Shown in pieces: positions 4,035-7,337 of a DNA stretch of 7,337 nucleotides. The stretch is from Desulfobulbaceae bacterium UBA5123 (GTDB lineage: Bacteria > Desulfobacterota > Desulfobulbia > Desulfobulbales > UBA5123). The position numbers and the translations under genes were made by a program. Every line of letters begins with the position of its first letter. Position 1 is the first letter of the stretch. The notes under the pieces are model-generated. The model ran no database searches. It saw only the letters and a program-made list of their open reading frames with translations, and had not been told where the DNA came from. The stretch lies in assembly GCA_002415465.1 (NCBI GenBank), contig DHYT01000028.1:1-7337 (forward strand). The letters run 5' to 3'.

Positions 4035-6682
4035 CGGCGGGCCTTTTCGATCTTGTCGAGGGGGTAGTGGCGCTGCACAAAGGCGATCTCCTCGTCGGCG
4101 GTCTTGATCTTGTCGTCGTGCTTGGCGGCCAGCAGCCGGTCGAGGATCGTTTTGTACAGGGGGCCTTCCGGGTAGCCCATTTTTTTGAGGGTGTTGCCGT
4201 TGGTGTGGATGGCGACATGCCGCAACTGGGTGACGTACTGCGAAACCGCCTTTTTGAGGCCGGTCAGCTTGCTGACGCTCATCAGATGCAGCAGCCCCTC
4301 CGGGCTCAACTCCTGCAAAAGGAGATAGATCTCGCTGGGCGCCACCGTGCGGCGGCGGCCAAACCAGTTTTCGGCCTTGCCGGTCAGCGTTTTTTCCTGC
4401 AGGAGGTGGCGGCGGATTCGTTCCGGCACCTCGAAGCGGTCGCAGAAGGCGACGGCCTGCTTGTTGCTGATGCGGCTGAGCAGGGCGAGGAGATAGACCT
4501 GCCAATAGCGGCACGGTTCGTCGAGATAGAGCAGGCGGTGCCAGTCGATGCTGCTGACGGTCTCCTCTAAAATCACCTGCAGCCGTTGATCGAGCTTGAG
4601 GGTCGGGCTCAGGAAGCGGAGCAGGTCGAGCTCGGCCATGCGCCGGATGGCGGGCAGGGGCTGCGGCTCCTCAAGGATGATCTGCAGTTCGTTAAAAAAG
4701 CGGCGGCCCTGGCAGCGTTTGAAGAGATCCATCTTCACCGCCCCCTTGATCAGCCGCTCGGTGTGTTTGCCGATGGCGAACCCCAGCCGCTGTTCCAGGC
4801 GGATGGCCCGGAAGATGCGGGTGGGGTCCTCGACAAAGCTCAGGTTGTGCAGCACCCGCAGCTGCCGCTCCTTGAGGTCGTTCTGGCTGTTGAAGAAATC
4901 CACCAGCATCCCGAAGCGGTCGGGGTTGAGGTGGATGGCCATGGCGTTGATGGTGAAGTCGCGGCGGGAGAGATCGAGCTTGATGGAGGAGAGCTCCACG
5001 GTGGGCATCGCCGCCGGGTACTCGTAGTATTCCAGCCGGGCGGTGGCGACATCCACCTTGTAGCCGTCGGGGAGGATGACCACGGCGGTGTTGAACTTCT
5101 CGTGGGTGCGGATCTCGCCGCCCAGCGTCTTCGCCAGGTGCTTCGCAAAGCCGATGCCGTTGCCCTCCACCACCACGTCGATATCGAGATTGGGCTTGTG
5201 CATGAGCAGGTCGCGGACAAAGCCGCCCACCGCATAGGCGGTGAAATGGCGCCTCTCCGCCACCTCGCCGATGGTGCGCAGCAGCAGGGTGGTTTCGCGG
5301 TTGAGGGTGGCGACGATCTGGGTGCTGAGGTTGCGGTGCCGGTCCCGGGCCAGGTGGTTGGGGGCGTGGAGGAGGTCCTTGGGCATGTGCGCCGGGTCGT
5401 CGATGAGCATGCTGAGCAGGTCGGTGCGGGTGATGACCCCGATCACCGCCTTATCTTCGACAACCGGGACGAAGCGCTGCCGGTGCTCGATGAGGATCTC
5501 CTGGATATCGGCAAGGGTGGCGTCCGGGGGGAGGGTGATGGGGTCGGTGGACATGTACTCGCTCACCGGCAACTCGCCCAGGCCGTGATGGATCGCCTTT
5601 TCCACCACCCGGCGGGAGATCAGGCCGAGCAGTTCGGTCTTCTCCCGCAGCACCGGCAGCACAGTGATGTTGTAGCGGGTGAGGAGGTGGTTGGCCTCGC
5701 TAATCGCGATATCTGGCGCCACCGAGATCACCGGCGCCGACATCATCTCGCGGGCCAGGCTCTGCGGCCGCACATGCTTGTGGAGGAGGTGGAGCAGTTT
5801 CTCCTCGGCCTCGATCAGGGTCAGGCCGCGCAGGGTGGCCGAGGCGGCCGAGGCGTGGCCGCCGCCGCCCAGTTCGCGGGCCAGTTTGCCGACGTTGACC
5901 TCGGGGATGCGGCTGCGGGCGATCAGGTAGATGCGCCCCGCCATGCTGGTCAGCGCGAAGAGGACATGCAGGTTCTCCATCACCATGAAGCGGCGGACCA
6001 GCACCGCCATCTCGTCGACATACTCGGGCAGGTTGATCTTGGCGACGACGATATCCAGCCCCTGAATGGTGTAGGTGGTGGCCGACTTGATCAGTTCGTG
6101 CAGATGCGCCACCTGGTGGCTGGTGAGCTCCTGGGCGATGAACTGGCTGATCGGGTGGAGGTTGGCGCCCTTCTGCAACAGCCAGGCCATGGCCGTGAGG
6201 TCGGCGGGGGTGGTGGTGTCGAAGGTGAAGGAGCCGGTGTCCTCGTAGATGGCCATGGCGAGCAGGGTGGCGTCTTCGGCGCTCACCGGGATATCCCGTT
6301 CGCGGAAGATCTCGCTGAGGATGGTGGCGGTGGAGCCGGTGTCGCGGATCACCTCCAGGTCGCCGCGCAGATCGTCCGGGGCTTGCGGGTGGTGGTCGTA
6401 GATGTGCAGCTCGATCCCTGGGTTGTTGAGGCACTGGGCGAAGTTGCCGATCCGGTCGGCCTGGCGGGTGTCGACGAGGATCAGCCGGGTGACCTGGTCG
6501 AGGGGGATGTCGCGCAGGCGGAGAAATTGAAACGATTCCGGGATCTGGGCAAAGTAGTCGCGAACGCTCTTTTCCTGGGAGCCGGCAAAGCAGAGGCTCG
6601 CCTCGGGATAGAGCTTCTTGACCATGACCATGGAGGCCAGGCCGTCAAAATCGGCGTTCAGGTGGGTGGTGATGACTTCCAT
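4031..6682 (-). CDS. DHH phosphoesterase - CBS pair - CCA/A-adding tRNA nucleotidyltransferase fusion
   Basis: Large cytoplasmic RNA-end enzyme of 883 aa. Residues 1-300 form a DHH/DHHA1 phosphoesterase of the NrnA kind: H7, D11 and D13 in HLNADFD, VDTR at 70-73, D96-H97-H98, YEDTG at 146-150, and GGGGHA at 272-277. Two CBS repeats, which in other proteins bind adenylates, lie near 311-366 and 375-428. Residues about 478-640 are a class II nucleotidyltransferase core: GGFVRD (486-491), catalytic D500 and D502, RRDFTINAMA (573-582), and EDPTR (618-622), the EDxxR base-selecting motif. The rest resembles the poly(A)-polymerase RNA-binding domain. All key residues are kept, so every domain looks active. 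Full CCA addition, A-addition, C-addition or polyadenylation cannot be told apart by eye; as I recall, Geobacter splits C- and A-adding between two enzymes. The ATG at 6682 has no good Shine-Dalgarno, but H7 leaves little room for a later start. It shares ATGA with the M50 gene. Confidence 0.93.
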   Translation of the reverse strand: MEVITTHLNADFDGLASMVMVKKLYPEASLCFAGSQEKSVRDYFAQIPESFQFLRLRDIPLDQVTRLILVDTRQADRIGNFAQCLNNPGIELHIYDHHPQAPDDLRGDLEVIRDTGSTATILSEIFRERDIPVSAEDATLLAMAIYEDTGSFTFDTTTPADLTAMAWLLQKGANLHPISQFIAQELTSHQVAHLHELIKSATTYTIQGLDIVVAKINLPEYVDEMAVLVRRFMVMENLHVLFALTSMAGRIYLIARSRIPEVNVGKLARELGGGGHASAASATLRGLTLIEAEEKLLHLLHKHVRPQSLAREMMSAPVISVAPDIAISEANHLLTRYNITVLPVLREKTELLGLISRRVVEKAIHHGLGELPVSEYMSTDPITLPPDATLADIQEILIEHRQRFVPVVEDKAVIGVITRTDLLSMLIDDPAHMPKDLLHAPNHLARDRHRNLSTQIVATLNRETTLLLRTIGEVAERRHFTAYAVGGFVRDLLMHKPNLDIDVVVEGNGIGFAKHLAKTLGGEIRTHEKFNTAVVILPDGYKVDVATARLEYYEYPAAMPTVELSSIKLDLSRRDFTINAMAIHLNPDRFGMLVDFFNSQNDLKERQLRVLHNLSFVEDPTRIFRAIRLEQRLGFAIGKHTERLIKGAVKMDLFKRCQGRRFFNELQIILEEPQPLPAIRRMAELDLLRFLSPTLKLDQRLQVILEETVSSIDWHRLLYLDEPCRYWQVYLLALLSRISNKQAVAFCDRFEVPERIRRHLLQEKTLTGKAENWFGRRRTVAPSEIYLLLQELSPEGLLHLMSVSKLTGLKKAVSQYVTQLRHVAIHTNGNTLKKMGYPEGPLYKTILDRLLAAKHDDKIKTADEEIAFVQRHYPLDKIEKARR

Positions 6683-6713
6683 GGGTGTCGGGGACGGGCC
6701 TCTTTTTTTATCA

Positions 6714-6745
6714 GATCAGGCAAATAGACCCCATAGTACCTGATC
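6714..6745. repeat. Inverted repeat in the xerD / fusion-gene gap
   Basis: GATCAGG (6714-6720) and CCTGATC (6739-6745) form 7-bp arms around 18 nt, inside the 129-nt gap 6683-6811. An ATCAG tandem (6710-6719) and a run of seven T (6703-6709 on the plus strand) adjoin it. On the minus strand the run reads as A, so this is not a terminator for xerD. It may be an operator or leader hairpin ahead of the fusion gene. I see nothing else convincing in this gap, including no promoter with both hexamers. Confidence 0.35.
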
Positions 6746-6811
6746 CGCCGGATGGTTGGCAGCACAAATTTGCGGCGGTGGCGGGATTGACGGGGTTTCG
6801 CCGCCTTGCGT

Positions 6812-7337
6812 TCAGCCGCGGGGGTGAAACTTCTGGTGGAGGGATTTCAGGCGGTCGCTGTCGACGTGGGTGTAGATCTGGGTGGTGGCGATGTCGGCGT
6901 GGCCGAGCATCATCTGTACCCAGCGCAGGTCCGCGCCGTTGGCCAGCAGGTGGGTGGCGAAGGAGTGGCGGAGGACGTGGGGGCTGATCTCCTTGGTGAT
7001 GCCCCTGTCGCGGGCGATCTCCCGCAGGAGTTGCCAGAAACGCAGCCGGGTCATGGGCTTGCCGCGGTTGCTGACAAAGAGATAGTCGCTGCGCCGGTTC
7101 TTGAGCAGGAGGGGGCGGCCCTCCTTCAGATAACGGCCGACCCGGTCCCGCGCCTCTTCGCCGAAGGGGATCAGCCGTTCCTTGGCGCCCTTGCCCAGCG
7201 TGCGCACCACTCCGTCCTGCAGGCTGACTTCGAAAAGCCTGAGGCCCACCAGTTCCGAGACGCGCAGGCCCGTGGCGTAGAGCAGTTCCAGCAACGCGCG
7301 GTCGCGCAGCCCGAGCGGGCGGCTGATGTCCGGCGCC
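6812..7337 (-). CDS. xerD: XerD-type tyrosine recombinase, C-terminal catalytic part (5' end outside window)
   Basis: Site-specific recombinase that, with XerC, resolves chromosome dimers at dif under FtsK control. The frame is open to the right edge, so about 174 C-terminal residues of a roughly 300-aa protein are seen. A TTG at 7294 is internal: the preceding codons read PLGLRDRA, which continues the family sequence. The catalytic set is complete: arginine in ATGLRVSEL, lysine in [17 protein letters not shown], the histidine in LGHADIATT, and the nucleophile tyrosine in QIYTHV. The ending LHQKFHPRG matches XerD better than XerC, whose usual end differs. The stop is TGA at 6814-6812, 129 nt before the DHH-CBS fusion gene on the same strand. 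A phage-type integrase is unlikely given the close XerD match and housekeeping neighbours. Confidence 0.92.
   Translation of the reverse strand, partial: APDISRPLGLRDRALLELLYATGLRVSELVGLRLFEVSLQDGVVRTLGKGAKERLIPFGEEARDRVGRYLKEGRPLLLKNRRSDYLFVSNRGKPMTRLRFWQLLREIARDRGITKEISPHVLRHSFATHLLANGADLRWVQMMLGHADIATTQIYTHVDSDRLKSLHQKFHPRG

Noticed and set aside
4035..4514. Extension of the M50 frame upstream to give a 369-aa protein.
   Set aside because: The added 160 residues are proline- and arginine-rich out-of-frame translation of the fusion gene; M50 homology starts at the ATG at 4034.
4586..6727. A 713-codon open frame on the plus strand opposite the fusion gene.
   Set aside because: It is rich in H, G, V, D, E and Q with no recognisable domain, which is the usual translation of the strand opposite a GC-rich gene. 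The minus-strand frame has complete motifs for four domains.
6701..6745. Inverted repeat beside a T run, considered as a terminator.
   Set aside because: The T run is upstream of the stem on the plus strand and reads as A on the minus strand, so the order is wrong in both directions.
6812..7337. Mobile-element integrase, given the tyrosine recombinase at the window edge.
   Set aside because: The C-terminus and active-site context match chromosomal XerD, and all neighbours are housekeeping genes.

Overview
This GC-rich window reads as ordinary chromosome from a Gram-negative bacterium. I favour Desulfobacterota (the old Deltaproteobacteria). The reasons are an 883-residue DHH/CBS/tRNA-nucleotidyltransferase fusion of a kind I associate with that group, a GspE-type secretion ATPase, and the style of the tmRNA tag. 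This assignment is inference. I see no insertion sequence, CRISPR array, phage gene, toxin-antitoxin pair or other sign of an accessory island.

Layout. The plus-strand half carries the 3' part of a GspE/PilB-family ATPase gene (cut by the left edge, ends 1126) and a probable terminator. It continues with smpB (1246-1713) and, only 8 nt later, a complete tmRNA gene ssrA (1722-2075) with its own terminator. The half ends with a YrbG-type Na+/Ca2+ exchanger gene (2235-3212). The minus-strand half reads leftwards from the right edge: xerD (cut by the right edge, ends 6812), the 883-aa DHH-CBS-CBS-nucleotidyltransferase gene (6682-4031), and a small site-2 (M50) protease gene (4034-3405) whose start overlaps the upstream stop as ATGA. 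The two halves converge on 3213-3404, which holds a stem-loop for each direction and a very AT-rich segment.

How the genes work together. SmpB and tmRNA are obligate partners in trans-translation, which rescues ribosomes stalled on stopless mRNA and adds the tag ADDYSYALAA. The fusion enzyme should act on RNA 3' ends: nucleotide addition by the C-terminal part, hydrolysis of short RNA or a small nucleotide by the DHH part, and possible adenylate sensing by the CBS pair. XerD resolves chromosome dimers with XerC at dif. The M50 protein is a membrane protease of unknown substrate, and the exchanger handles cation export.

Nothing here is convincingly a new system. The most interesting items are the multidomain RNA-end enzyme and its coupling to a membrane protease, the tight smpB-ssrA arrangement, and a possible coupled mini-ORF ahead of the exchanger.
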